The notes below the pieces were generated by a model, which saw only the letters and a list, made by a program, of their open reading frames with translations, searched no databases and had not been told where the DNA came from. Made by a program: the position numbers and the translations under genes. A stretch of 64,000 nt of DNA, taken from Ctenosaura bakeri. Lineage: Eukaryota > Chordata > Lepidosauria > Squamata > Iguanidae. Location of the stretch: NCBI GenBank assembly GCA_948474755.1, contig CAOLHI010001152.1, positions 372,001 through 436,000 of the forward strand. The letters are read 5' to 3'. This document shows, piece after piece, positions 1 to 11,190 of this stretch; positions within the stretch are counted from its first letter, which is position 1, and each line of letters opens with the position of its first letter.

Positions 1-750
1 GTCCACCTTCATGCTGGCCTAACTTTGCACTAACATTGTAGCTGTGTCCCTAGGATATAAGAGGTTTGGATCTGGTATAACTTAGCTCCTCATTATGCCC
101 ATTCTCTATCCCTTTTGGTTCTTGTGCAAGATTTTAGACAGCACAGTTTTACTGCATAATGTTCTATTGACAGATTTCTGAGATGATCTGGAAGAGGAAG
201 AAGAGATTTCTGTTGGCCAAAGCAGCTTGTGACTAATTCTGGCCCACTACAGATGGTACATCTTTGATTTAGGACTACACTGCTCCTCTCCAAAATTTAA
301 AAACATTTCCAGCATGGCATCTTTCTCTTGATCTATCATAGTAGCTGTATAATTGCTCCAACTAGTTCCTCTCATGGCCTCATTGTGTCAATGAGCATCA
401 CCTTGGGGGCTTTTGAAGTCCCTCATGGAGGAGGTTTTCATTCTTTTGCTTAAGCAAGATTTAAACTCTTACTGCCTAGGCTTAACTTTACCACAAAGGG
501 TGTGTAAACTGTGCCTAGTTGAAAAATATAGATGTTCAGTTTTCAAGCTAGCCCTAGACTGTTACACATTTAATAATGCTGAAAACAGTTAGGAACTGAA
601 CACTACTTTATTTTTCCTGCTGCCTAGAGGCTGTTTTGGTTAGAGTTCATAAATATATGTTTCTTCATTTTGCAGAGCCTCAAAACACAGTTTGAGAAAC
701 CTATCCTTTCTTTGGACTAAAACCCCCAGAATTCTCCAGCCAACATGGCC
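1..750. other. Unique AT-rich sequence, no gene seen
   Basis: I see no coding region, RNA gene or recognisable repeat here. Open frames are short and lack family motifs. Confidence 0.5.
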
Positions 751-753
751 AGA

Positions 754-838
754 AGAGAAAAGAAAAAGAAAGAAAAGAGAAGAGAAGAGAAGGGAAGGGA
801 AGGGAAGGGAAGAGAAGAGAAGAGAAGAGAGAAGAGCA
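754..838 (+). repeat. Polypurine (GGAAA/GAGAA)n simple repeat
   Basis: An uninterrupted purine run built from AGAAG, GGAAG and AAAAG units. Charged, low-complexity frames across it on either strand are artefacts of the repeat. Confidence 0.9.
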
Positions 839-1490
839 AGCAAGCTAGCTTCTCTGTGGTCTGGTTTTGAATGAATTCCAAATATCAGATACAATCTAGG
901 ATGATGGGAGTTCTTTTTGAGGCATCTGCTAAAATCACAAGCATAATTCATATGGTTTGATTAATGAAAATTAAGACCATAACTTATTTAAGCTATATTC
1001 CTAAACAGAATGACTAAGGGATAAACCTCACTGACTTATTTTCAAAAGAACATGCATGAAATTGCGTTTATTTTATTTTATTTTGCTTCCCAGGTTCTTA
1101 ATGTATGCCTGCAACTAAACTCTATGCAGGAAATGAGGGTTTTTAAAAATGTGTTTTATTAGCTGGTTTGTTTTAAAATATTCATTCTACCGGCAAGGTG
1201 CCTCTACAACAAGATGCGTTTCTGGTATATACTCATCCTCTTCTACCAAATGTACAGCTTCAGGAGAGATGCACACAGAGCAGTAAGGGAGGAAGGGGGC
1301 ACCCTCCTAGCTGGTCAGATCAGTCAGACAAACCCTATTGATATGTAGTGTGACAGATGCTGCAGCCAGATCATCCTCACATCCTAGAGATCACCTCCCT
1401 CCTTGCACTTCTGATGTTGAGACTATGCAGATATAGGGCTTTAGCAAAGGTCTAAACAGTCAGTTGTATTATATTTTATTTTGGATCAGA
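839..1490. other. Unique sequence, no gene seen
   Basis: No coding signal or repeat family recognised. The stretch 1540-1610 and another at 2600-2700 contain the 'CCATTGATTTCAATGGG'-like wording common in old reptile repeats, but too degraded to classify. Confidence 0.4.
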
Positions 1491-1639
1491 TCCAGAAGAA
1501 GACTTGTAATCCTACATGATCTTATCTGGAATAATTAGGCCAACCAATTAGACTCTATGGGATTTTCACCAGAGTAAATATGCACAGGATTATGCTGTAA
1601 ACTAATTAAATTTTGGTCCCTATTTAAATCAGTGGTATA

Positions 1640-2580
1640 GAATCATAGAGCTGGAAGAGTCCAATGGATCATAAAATCCAACCTCCTTTTCAGTGTAGGA
1701 TTTCCAGCCAGACCACCTCCAGCAGGTACCTGTCCAGCCTCTTTTTGTCAAAATCCAAAAGACACCCTACCACTTCTCTAGGTAATTTGTTCCATTGCCG
1801 AACCACTCTCACTGTTAAGAAGTTCCTTCTATTGCTCAATCAAAATTTAGCCTCCTGTAACTTAAAACCATTAGACCTAGTTCTACCGTCTGACACAGCA
1901 GAGAACAAGCCTGCACCTTCCTCTTTGTGGCAAATCTTGAGGTATTTAAAGAGTGCAATCATGTCACCCCTTAACCTTTTCTCCTCCAAGCTGAACAGCT
2001 CCTTCAATCTCTCCTCATATATTATCTTCTCCAAATTTCTTATCATCCTTGTTTCCCTTCTCTGAACTAGTTCCAACTTGTCTATACTTTTTAAAATGAG
2101 GTGCCAAGAACTGAACACAATATTCCAGATGAGGCTTAACCAGTGCAGAATATAGGGGGACTATTACTTCCTCCAGCTTGGACCCTATGCTACTATTAAG
2201 GCAGACTAAGACAGCATTTGCCTTCTTTGCTGCAACATCACACTGCTGGATCATGTTCAACTTATGGTCAACAATAATCTCAAGGTCCTTCTCACATGTA
2301 GAACTGCTGAGCCACATATGCCCCATCCTATTATTGTACATTCGGTTTTTGTGGCCTAAATGTAGAATTTGATAAGGATTCCCTTCACTGCATCATCTAA
2401 ACCATTGATAAAAACATTGAAGAGTGTTAGCTTCAAGACTGAGTAACCCTACAGCATTCAGCTTGAGACCTCCTTCCAGTTTGAAGCACAGTCACTGATG
2501 ACAACACTTTCAACATGATTTTCCAACCAATTATGGATCCATTTGATGTTGTTTCTATCTGTTCCATATGTAGCAGTTTG
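1640..2580 (-). mobile_element. CR1 LINE fragment, ORF2 C-terminal part, internally deleted
   Basis: Read on the minus strand this is the 3' portion of a CR1-clade LINE. The CR1 3' end (ATCATAGAGCTGGAAGAG on the plus strand) lies at about 1640. Broken frames encode the RT thumb and C-terminal region, with [10 protein letters not shown], [25 protein letters not shown] and SNGFKLQEAKF-like blocks. Between about 2340 and 2400 a LIKF-like block (just before the FADD catalytic box) joins almost directly to an LHLG-like block that normally lies some 50 residues downstream. The catalytic FADD segment is therefore deleted. Further upstream (2400-2560) the finger region is eroded but still aligns to CR1. 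The element is 5' truncated, frameshifted and non-functional. Confidence 0.85.
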
Positions 2581-2703
2581 CTAATCATACATTAATCATG
2601 ATTCTAGTTGCCATTATTTCAATGGGAACTGATGACACTGCCAAGTACACATTTATTCAGATATGAGTCCCATTGATTTTAGTGGAATATGCACATACGC
2701 TAT

Positions 2704-2862
2704 GGCCATTTCCGCACTAGATTGTTATAGCGCCTTTATTCCACTTTCAACATCCTATGGAATCCTGGGGTTTGCAGTTCTCCCGAAACTGCAAACCCCA
2801 GGATTCCATAGGATGTTGAAAGTGGAATAATAGTGCTATAACAATCTAGTGCAGAAATGGCC
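2704..2862. mobile_element. Palindromic MITE, Harbinger-like, TAT target duplication
   Basis: A 159 bp element that is almost entirely one inverted repeat. It begins GGCCATTTCCGCACTAGATT and ends with the reverse complement, the arms meeting around 2780. The flanks are TAT at 2701-2703 and TAT at 2863-2865, a 3 bp target-site duplication. GGCC(A/C)TTT termini with a 3 bp duplication suggest the PIF/Harbinger superfamily, although TAT departs from the usual TWA. Seven related copies follow in this window. There is no coding capacity, so it would need a transposase supplied from elsewhere. Confidence 0.85.
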
Positions 2863-3328
2863 TATAAATGAGTTTAGTGTTGTAGTCCAAAGAAGGTAAA
2901 AGATTATATCTGTTGCTTTTTCACTCAAAAGTTGTGTAGATCCCCCCTCCCAGAACTGCAATGTGTTGAAAAGGAAATTTTAATTCCACCTGTCCCAGCT
3001 CGAACCTTTCAACCTTGGCATTTGTCACCCTGTCTATAATTTAATGGTAGTTTTTTAGGGATGGGATGAATCCAGAATTTTCCGAATCCAAATCCCTGGA
3101 AGGTTCTGGGAATCCACAAATCTCATGAATTTTGAATCTTTCGAATCTTTCAAATCCTTTTTTTAAAAAGGGTTTAAAAAGCAAGGGAAAGAAGGATAAT
3201 CTTGGGGAAGACATTCTCTCAGCCTTAGCAAAAGCCTAGGCAAAGGCAAACCTCCCTCTGAAGAAATCTGGCCAGGACAATTGTCATAGTTTTGCCTCAG
3301 GATCTCCCCAGACTGAAAATGACATGAA

Positions 3329-3395
3329 GGCCCTTTCTGCACAGGCAGGAAAACGTGGATTAATGCCACATTTTCCTGCCTGTATAAACAGGGCC
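3329..3395. mobile_element. Short hairpin MITE (GGCCCTTT termini)
   Basis: Starts GGCCCTTTCTGCACAGGCAG and ends with a partial reverse complement (TTTTCCTGCCTGTATAAACA then GGGCC). The arms pair strongly around a short loop. The termini resemble the other GGCC-ended elements in this window. No clean target duplication is visible (GAA versus ACA), so this may be an old or trimmed copy inside the 3057-3924 element. Confidence 0.6.
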
Positions 3396-3399
3396 ACAT

Positions 3400-3610
3400 A
3401 CTACAGTAGAGAGATAATCCAGGTCAAAACTGGCTTTTTCTTTACATAGCTCCTTCTGGCATCCTGGGGTTTGTAGTTTGATGATGCACCAGCACACTTT
3501 GGCAGAGAAGGCTGTGACCTTGTAAAACTACAAACACCAGAATTGTGTATGAAAGAACTTTGCAAGGGAGTGCTCAGGGAATCTTTCAGCTGTCCTTGAA
3601 ATCTCAATCC
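3400..3610. mobile_element. Degraded hairpin MITE fragment
   Basis: Contains the paired motifs CATCCTGGGGTTTGTAGTTT and, inverted, AAACTACAAACACCAGAATT, separated by about 60 bp. That is the typical core of short foldback DNA elements in reptile genomes. The outer ends are not well defined. Confidence 0.45.
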
Positions 3611-3932
3611 TGTATCTTTCAGTCAAGTGCTGAACTGAAATATTAAATGTTCAATTTAAATATCTTAGAATACAACCTCAGATGTAATTTCTGAAATTGT
3701 TAGCAAAGGGCATTATTACCCCAAGGGAAAAATTCACCCACTTTCCATCTCCCCTTGTATGTCTGGTCTCCCAGATTTTCAGGCATCCCAGTCTCCAACA
3801 AACTATTTGGTTGGTGGATTCAAAATATTCGGTTTGCCTATTTTGGCACAGGGATTTGGATTCGCAAATCTCGAATCCTTGCCCAGGATTCAAGAATTCG
3901 AGGATTTGGTTGGCCCATTCCTATAGTTTTTA

Positions 3933-4690
3933 AAAAATCCATTGTGTCAACTTCATCATGAATGGTTTAATTTTGGGAAGGGGTTGTACCTTCTGAGAAT
4001 GAAACCTCTCCCACTGTTAATCTATATCATTCATTTTGCTATTTGGAGTAAAACACAGCAGCAACATAAAATTGGTTGTAGAATAGGCATACAGTCAAAA
4101 TCAATTTATAAAACACTTTTATTTTCTGACATTGAGGGATAGAAACTTGCAATTTATTCTTTTAGTTGAAGTTGAATGAAATGTCATATAGCCATAAGGG
4201 AATCAAGGGCTAACACTACAGGTGAGGTATATATTTCTTCCCTTCATTGCACCAGAATTGAGTATTTAACTTCAACATGAGTTGATAGTACAGCTTGTGA
4301 ATGTAAAAAATAGTTCTTCTCCCATGGGCTGGGGTTTGTTTATTATTTTGCTTTGACCGTAACTTGTTCTGACTACGTGCTATACACACATGACTCAAAT
4401 TACTTGAAAGAAAAGTAACATTAAATAATGCTTAATGCCGTGAATGGAAGATCTCTTAGTCTGGACACATCTGAACTGTGCTGTGTTTATAGAATGAAAC
4501 TGCCACCTGGCAAACATTTCAGTTCTTATACTGTTTTGGTTTTAAATGAGTTAATTGTTTTTCTGCCTTAAAAATGGCAACCAAACTAAAACAGACAACT
4601 AACCTTAATGTGCTCTCCCATCCACTCCCAAGCCAGAGCAAAGAGCAGTTCCTCAGAGCTATAAAAACAGGATACTCATATGTGACAGGT
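3933..4690. other. Unique sequence, no gene seen
   Basis: AT-rich, with no repeat family or coding signal recognised. Confidence 0.45.
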
Positions 4691-4698
4691 CAGGATCA

Positions 4699-4730
<32 letters not shown>
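4699..4730 (+). repeat. (AC)n microsatellite
   Basis: About fifteen consecutive AC units, then ATGCAC. Confidence 0.95.
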
Positions 4731-4731
<1 letters not shown>

Positions 4732-5750
4732 CACAATTGGAATGGACAGCTATGAGAGGTCCTGAGATTTGTACTCTTCCAATTTTACATGAGTTCTTGA
4801 ACCTCCATAAGGCACCCTCATCTCTTTTAAAACAAAAGAAAAGGAAAAGGAAAAGAAGTCACTGGAAGGTCTCTTCTAGCTTTTATAAAGAGGGCAATTC
4901 ATGCTTCCCAGAAACTATGGGTTCATTGCAGCGGCCTTAAAATGGAGAATTGTAGAAGTTTCTAGAATGCAATTCTCTATATTGGGCTCATTTGTTGCAA
5001 TGAGAGTTTTGGGGGTGGGTCACATGCAGCCCCCAGTTGCTACCCATGATATACAACAAGCATTGTTTGAAATAATTACCAGTGTTGAAGATGGATGAAA
5101 ACTAATAAATTGTGAAATTTTTCAAACCTTTCATATTTATGAGGAAAAGAATAATAAATTGGTCGGGGGGGATCAAAGGTGTAATTGAAACTGAGGCATT
5201 TGGCTAACCAAACATAAATCATTAAATTCTGGATCTGAATCCCTCTCTACAACTGTATGACTTCATGCTAAATTCAGTTTGCCATGTCCCCTCCACCCTT
5301 GAGAATTTCCTCATCTTTCATACTTTTGTCGTAGGTTGGTACCACATTTTCCTGTTATTGTTTGGATTAATGATACTTATTGAATCTGGCCAGTAAAAAT
5401 GGGAAAGCATTTTATTTTTGAAAAAAATTACCAAAATTTTGGGATCTCTTAATATTCTGGACAAAAAAAAAGTAACCTTTAAAGAATTGAAATGTGGGGA
5501 AAGGTGAAACTAATAGATGTTGCCCATCTCTGACTTGTGGGTCTTGGCCACCTTTTGGTATCTCAAAGTGAGGGGAGAATGCATTTTTTAAAATTTATAT
5601 CCATCTTTTGATATATATATTTTAACCACAATTTAGCAGCCCTGTGCAAGTAAATGGTGCTTTGAATGTGCATCACCCAGGAGCTGCCATTAGCTCCATC
5701 ATGTGTGGGAGTAGGGAAATGGAGACAGGTATAGATTATATATGTATCCT
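4731..5750. other. Unique sequence, no gene seen
   Basis: No recognisable gene. A small AAAAGG run lies at 4830-4860. The rest is AT-rich unique DNA. Confidence 0.45.
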
Positions 5751-5755
5751 TTTTT

Positions 5756-7342
5756 CAGTGATATATTTAAGTCTTTCACTCCAAGTCTCAAGTCATTGAA
5801 AATACTTTCAAGTCAAGCCAATTTTATACCCCAACCTATATTCCAGAATTTCTGGGCGGAGTTGAATAAAGTCAGTTTTAGCAATTTAAGCAGTGTCATA
5901 GAGTCATAGAATCACAGAGTTGGAAGAGACCCCAGGGGCCATCCAGTCCAACCCCCTGCTATGCAGGAACACACATCAAAGCATTCCCAACAGATGGCCA
6001 TCCAGCCTCTGCTTAAAAACCTCCAAAGAAGGAGACTTCACCACACTCTGAGGCAGCATATTCCACTGCCAGACAGCTCTGACCAACAGGAAGTTCTTCC
6101 TTAGGTTCAAGTGGAATCTCCTTTCCTGAAGCTTGAATCCATTACTCCATGTCCTAGTCTTGGGAGCAGCAGAAAAACAAGCCCATTCCCTCCTCAACAT
6201 GACATCCCTTCAAATATTTAAACATGGCTATCATGTCCCCTCTTAACTTTCTCTTCTGCAGACTAAACATACTCAGCTTCCTAAGCCATTCCTCATAGGG
6301 CATGGCTTCCAGACCCTTCACCATTTTGGTCACCCTCCTCTGGACATGTTCCAGCTTGTCAATATCCTTCTTCAATTGAGATGTCCAGAACTGGACACAG
6401 TATTCCAAATGAGGCCTAACCAATGTAGAATAGAGTGGTACCATTACCTCCCTTGATCTAGACACCATACTCCTATTGATGTGACCAAGAAGGCCATTGG
6501 GAGCAAATATAAAGAGCTGCTAGCTCCTCCCCCTAGCTTGTCAGCGAGGCAGCTAGGACTAACGTCTGCTGGTTTCTCCCCCTAGCTAGTCAGTTAGACT
6601 GTGTGCTCAGAGAGAGCACATGGCCAGAGAAAACAGACAATCGAACAAACAATCAAACACAGCCCCAGAAGCCTGTAAAAGACACCCAGTCAAGATGTCT
6701 TCTCAGACACAGCTCACCTTCTGCTTTCTGTGATTTTGCCATCTGCAATTTTGGAAATGGGGAATAGGATTCTTCTTACTTCCCATTTCCAAAGCTGGCG
6801 GATTTCGGAAGTGGGGAATAGGATCCTTTTTACTCTGCATTACTGAAGTTTCAAAAGCTTTAGAAAGAAGGATCTTTTCTCCTCAAGCTTGTTGCCTAAC
6901 ACACTGGATGTTACTTTCTGAGAAACGCACACTGCACTCTGGGGACGAGTCTTGCCTTCTGCTCTTAGGAAATGTTTTAGAAGACTCCTCCAATATGCAG
7001 TGGGGACAGGCTGATGAGCAGACTTCAATCCCACCTCAAGCCCATTGCCTAATCTGTTGCTGTTCCCCTCTGAGAAATGCACCCACACTTTGGGCTCGAA
7101 ACAGATCATCATATGACCCATAGGCAAAAAGAGATGGAAGCACTATTCAAAGTTGTAAGGTTTCTGCATGAATGTGTTGTGTGACTGAACCAAGGGGAGC
7201 AAGTCAGTCACTAAAAATATACAAGTCTTGAGCTGAGTCGAGTCAGTGCATCATTTATTGCCAAGTTGAGTCTGAGTCAAGTCACTGAAGTGACTTAAGT
7301 CCAATTTGAGTCCGAGTCAGTCGTCTCGAATCTACATCACTA
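5756..7342. mobile_element. hAT-like nonautonomous transposon (copy 1) with nested CR1
   Basis: The left end reads CAGTGATATATTTAAGTC and the right end is the complement of TAGTGATGTAGATTCGAG. Both subterminal zones are full of AAGTC/GAGTC motifs. Flanking 8-mers CCTTTTTT (5748-5755) and TCTTTTTT (7343-7350) match at 7 of 8. A CAGTGATG-type terminus with an 8 bp duplication points to hAT. The element aligns along its length with 55,995-57,096 but is interrupted by a CR1 fragment (5898-6500). It also keeps about 230 bp (6510-6740) that the other copy lacks. No transposase frame is present. Confidence 0.75.
5898..6500 (-). mobile_element. CR1 LINE 3' fragment nested in hAT-like element
   Basis: On the minus strand this encodes the C-terminal CR1 ORF2 region in two broken frames: SRSREVMVPLYSTLVRPHLE-like, a DIDKLEHVQRR-like block, and SNGFKLQERRFHLNLRKNF-like. 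It ends at the CR1 3' UTR, whose tail appears on the plus strand as GTCATAGAATCACAGAGTTG at about 5905. The 5' truncation point is near 6500, where similarity to the CR1 at 60.8-63.6 kb stops. Because it interrupts the hAT-like element, it inserted later. Weak AGCAA... similarity on both flanks (about 5888 and 6502) could be a target duplication, but I am not confident of it. Confidence 0.88.
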
Positions 7343-7350
7343 TCTTTTTT

Positions 7351-7889
7351 TACCTATTATTAGTATCTCCAGGGGGTGGGTATGTGGGATTTAGATCATA
7401 AAATGAGTAAGATGAGAAAAAGGTTAAAACACCATCCCTCTGCCAGATTTCCTTAATCTTCAAAGCAGTTGCCTGGAGCTGCTAATTTGTTGATTTTTTT
7501 TTTTAAAAAATGTTAGAGATCATAATCATAGAACACTAGAATGCAACCACTTGGCATGCTGCCAGGATTCTCTGCAACAAGCAAATGGACAATGGATATA
7601 GATTCTAGAGAAAATGAATAATGGATGCAACTGACTTGGTGGGTACAACGTACTTTGTAAAGCCCTGAAGTAGTTTAGCAAAACATAACAAGCCCTTACT
7701 GAAACATGAAAGTAGCCGAAACAATGATGTTTTACTTAACATACTCTGAATTTGATTATAATGCAATCTGAAGGCAGACTCCATTTGTTTAGTAGATGTA
7801 GCCTGTATATTATCTAAATAAATAAATCTTAAGAATGTAAGAATTGTCAGATTCATTCAAAACAATGGCTCAAGAAACTGTGTATTTAT
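7351..7889. other. Unique sequence, no gene seen
   Basis: AT-rich. A short AAATAAATAAATC run near 7820 could be the end of an old LINE tail. Confidence 0.4.
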
Positions 7890-7890
7890 T

Positions 7891-8046
7891 GGAAGGCTAC
7901 CTTATACTAAGTCAGACCACTGGGCCAACAAAGGTAGGAATGTTGATATTAAGCTTCTGGGCAAAAGTCTTTCTTAGCCATGTCTGGAGATGATGGGTAC
8001 TGAAACCAGGACTTCCTGAATGCAAAGCATATGCCGTTTCTCAGAA
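7891..8046 (-). mobile_element. tRNA-derived SINE (CTTTGCAT head), decayed
   Basis: On the minus strand it opens with a tRNA-like head (GCATATGCTTTGCATTCAGG, a B-box-like GGTTTCAGTACCC) and runs into a body ending in the complement of CTTATACTAAGTCAGACCAC. This wording matches a common reptile SINE whose head resembles a tRNA gene with a TGC anticodon. It is diverged, and the A box is poorly preserved. Confidence 0.65.
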
Positions 8047-8649
8047 GAAACACACTTCTAGCAAACATCTTCAAACTAATGTTTCAGCTAGAGTGCACAA
8101 GCGATAGACATACCTTGTTAAACTGAATTCTTTCTATTGACTATCGTTATCTGCAGAGTCCAATATTGATCCATTATGCATTTAACATTCCACTTTTTTT
8201 TAAAGCCTGTATTTTGCCATTAAGATGTCCCACAGGACCACATAACATAGATGGTTTACGAACTGGGTGAAGGACTACCCTTAGTACCCTTTAGATGTGA
8301 TGCCAATTTAAACAATGTCTTCTTTTCACTTTCCATCTGCATAACCATGGGCAAATGTTAAGCTTATGGGATCTATTCTTCCTTTTTAGTAGAAAAACAG
8401 TGCTTGTGGGACTCTGTGTAAAAAGAAAAAAAAAAGCTGTGAATGATGTAATAGGTCCTCTAACCATATACTTCCTCCAGAACAGAACCAAGATATTTTT
8501 CTCTCTTCAGCAAAGTAGTAAATCCCCCTATCTCTGGACATCTCTTTGCATAATAGCCAAAGTGAGCCAAGTTATGTTGGCACAACAGGAAGAAAATTCC
8601 TCAAACATCTCCCCATTTCTACTAATAAAAATACAGAGACATTACAAAA
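8047..8649. other. Unique sequence, no gene seen
   Basis: Nothing recognised. Open frames across 8291-8731 have no family features. Confidence 0.4.
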
Positions 8650-8654
8650 CAATT

Positions 8655-8735
8655 TGCTGCCCTTTTCTGAAACCCAAAACCTATTGCCTGAGATGACCAG
8701 CTCTCATTGCCGTATGGTAGGTCCAGCTTGAAATC
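8655..8735 (+). mobile_element. Terminal fragment of a DNA-transposon-like repeat
   Basis: Contains TTGCCTGAGATGACCAGC and GTATGGTAGGTCCAGC, the same wording as the right end of the repeat at 12,972-13,456 (TTACCTGAAGTGACCACC, GATGGCAGCTCCAGCC). Only this end is recognisable. Confidence 0.4.
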
Positions 8736-10815
8736 TTCTCAGGAATTTGTTCTCAGTACCAAAAATGTGTCAATATTTGTTTCTCACAAATAGCAGAAGC
8801 AGCAGCAACAACAACAACAGCATTTTTTAAAACTCTGTGCCAACTTTATTTCAGCAGCCCATTTTAAAGGATGGAAACCTCTTTGTTGCTGTTATTACTA
8901 AATCAGAAATCCTTATTAGTTTTACTAAAATGCACCCAGAAGTCTAATAGTAGGTCCCTGTCTACATTGTGATCCCCCCAATAATTTTACAAGCTGCATA
9001 CTTTTCCCTCTGTGTTGTATTTCTTTTCTTTTGTCTATCTTAAATGGTGCAACTGTTCATACAGAAGCCGATTCTCTCACACAGAAATCATTCTAGCTGC
9101 CATTTTGTAATCTTTTAAAGTTTTTTTTTCCGCCTCTGTAATCTTTTCAAGCCTACATCAGTCAACATCCAAGACATCCCCTCTGTGGAGGTTTCCCTAC
9201 CAACCATTCATTTGGCCAATTGTATCACAAATTGCTATGAATTTTCAGTGTTTCTTTTCTTCCAGTAAGTCTGAATACAAACTACCATGTCATGGTGTCT
9301 CAGCTTGTGGGCACAGAGTCAACAGAAAGATTGATGAAAAGGGATGTTTTCTAGACTTCCTTCAGAATCCTTGGCTTTTCTTTTTAAATAATAATAAAAA
9401 ACCCGCAGAGATCTAGGGGCTGAGGTAAATAAAGCTATTCATTGGTATAAAGTAATACGTACAGCAGTTAACTTGCCATTTTGTTGTTGTTAGCTCACTC
9501 CAAAACTAGAATTTTATTGCACCACATGTGATCTTGTTGTTTTGGCCTTGGCTGTGGCTTAGTGGTAAGAGATTAGTGTTGATTTATATTTTGTGCACAA
9601 TTTATTGTCTGTACAATATGTGGGTAACAGCAAATGACAAAGAAACAGATGTATCAGTTCTGGGTGTTTGGTACTCATGTAGGATTTCATCTGGTATACA
9701 TTATTATATTTTTTTTTTTTTTTTTAGCAAACTGATGTAATCTGCATTTCTCAGAAGAGCTGTATGCAAAACATATATGGTATGAAATGAGGCAGGTCAA
9801 ACCAAAAAGCTTGACAGAACTTGTTTTAAGACTTCTTTTAGGGAAAGTCATGTGCAAAAATGCATACATTAAAGAAACTTTGTACAAAAATGTGACCTCT
9901 TTGAAACACTTGTGCATGAAAATTTGGTACACTTTTAAAAAGAACTGGAAACTGGATGGAATCTATTTACAGATACATGTAAAGTGGACAGGGACCTGCA
10001 GCAGATTGATCCAGCCATTCCCACTCATCGAGTGTGCTGAGTTGCTAGCTTCATACATATTCTTTGTCCACAACAGGGTCATGTAATCCCCCCACCCACT
10101 TACTTGCTCTTCTCAGCCATCACCAATCTGACTTAAAGTTGTGGGGAAAAGGGCTGAGTCATTCAGGGTCCGTAAAGCATTCAGAAGTTGACCTCTAGAT
10201 TACAACTGTCACTCCAGGTGTCAACTAGTGGCAGAGTAGTTTTTGAGGGTGACCCAGGGGTGAAAGGCTCTGTATTCTATTATCAGCCCCTTGTACAAAC
10301 TATAACCTTTTTCCATTGATTTGGTGCAGAAGTTAAATTACCACCATGTAGGGAAGTTTATTCTTTTTCTCTGATCTGGAATGCATTTCATTTTCCACTA
10401 AAAAGAATACAGAAAACGAGCCAAGAATGAGATAACTGTGGAGGAGAATTACAAAACAGTACATCCATGTGACTTTGTGCTTACAATAAGGTTGGAATTA
10501 ATGGACTGGATTTTAAAATTTTGTTTAGAGGAAAATAGGGCATTTTGGCACCATTTATTGCAGTGAGAGAGATCTGAGGACATGCTTAAGTATCTCTCTC
10601 CCCTAAAAATCAACTAGACTTAAAACTTAAAACAAGGCCTTTCCAGGTGGGGCAATTTGTACTGCAGCATTCTCTGTCATTTAATGTCATTTCACCTTTC
10701 AAATGCTGCATCAATTTCTTGCTGACTGTTCTTGCTGACTGATGCTGACCTCATCTAGGAGCCCATTTCAATTCATCTGTGGATGTCTCTCTTTTATGTT
10801 GGTTATGATGTTAGA
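8736..10815. other. Mostly unique sequence, poly-T tract, decayed tandem motif
   Basis: No gene is recognised. A run of T lies at 9709-9725. The segment 9836-9945 has loosely repeated GTGCAAAAATG.../AAGAAACTTTGTACA units that resemble the units at 30,510-30,650. A tRNA-like string (GTGGCTTAGTGGTAAGAG near 9555) does not fold into a complete tRNA. Confidence 0.4.
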
Positions 10816-10816
10816 T

Positions 10817-11190
10817 GTGGGTGTGCCGCACTTTGTGACTGTGCTAATTTGGCAGGAACAGTCCCAAGTAATCCTCTGTTGTCCCATTTTTTCAGCTGCT
10901 TTTAAAATGTCCTGATTTCTCTCTCCTCCTGCTTCTTTGCTTACTCAAGTTGCTGCACACTGATTTCAAAGTACAAAAGTAGTTTGCGCCCAATTTGCTC
11001 AACAGTGAGAGGGAGTGGACTCTTGCATTTCCCAGTTGTCTCAAGTGAAAGCAACCTGCTGCAGGCTATCCTAGCTTGTGTGTTATTCCTCATCAATAAT
11101 TTTTGCCATCTTGGCCATACTCTGAGTTAGCTTGTCCACATGCATCTGGTTTTCATCTGTAAAATTCTGGAGGGTATGAGGTGTCCGATC
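10817..11190 (+). repeat. Unclassified dispersed repeat family X, copy 1
   Basis: Aligns with 15,330-15,690, 19,905-20,215 and, inverted, 49,562-49,816. Shared landmarks in order are a GGCAGGAACAGTCC-like start, TTTTTCAGCTGCTTTTAAAA, a CTCTCTCCTCC tract, TGATTTCAAAGTACAAAAGT followed by AGTTTGC, a CTGCAGGCT-like block, CCATCTTGGCCATA and TTCATCTGTAAAAT. No open frame is shared between copies. I do not recognise the family, and a nonautonomous DNA element or SINE-like repeat are both possible. Confidence 0.7.

Larger units (their letters stand above)
3057..3924. mobile_element. hAT-like nonautonomous transposon with GAATCC-rich ends
   Basis: The left end (AGGGATGGGATGAATCC) and the right end (complement ATAGGAATGGG) are imperfect inverted termini. 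Both subterminal zones are crowded with GAATCC/CGAATC motifs in opposite orientation (3070-3155 and 3815-3905). Flanking 8-mers AGTTTTTT (3049-3056) and AGTTTTTA (3925-3932) match at 7 of 8, as expected for a decayed 8 bp hAT duplication. The interior holds smaller hairpin elements and no transposase frame. The exact ends are inferred, with a 2 nt uncertainty on the right. Confidence 0.55.

Noticed and set aside
9540..9600. tRNA-like string (GTGGCTTAGTGGTAAGAG)
   Set aside because: No matching acceptor stem, anticodon arm or B box follows.
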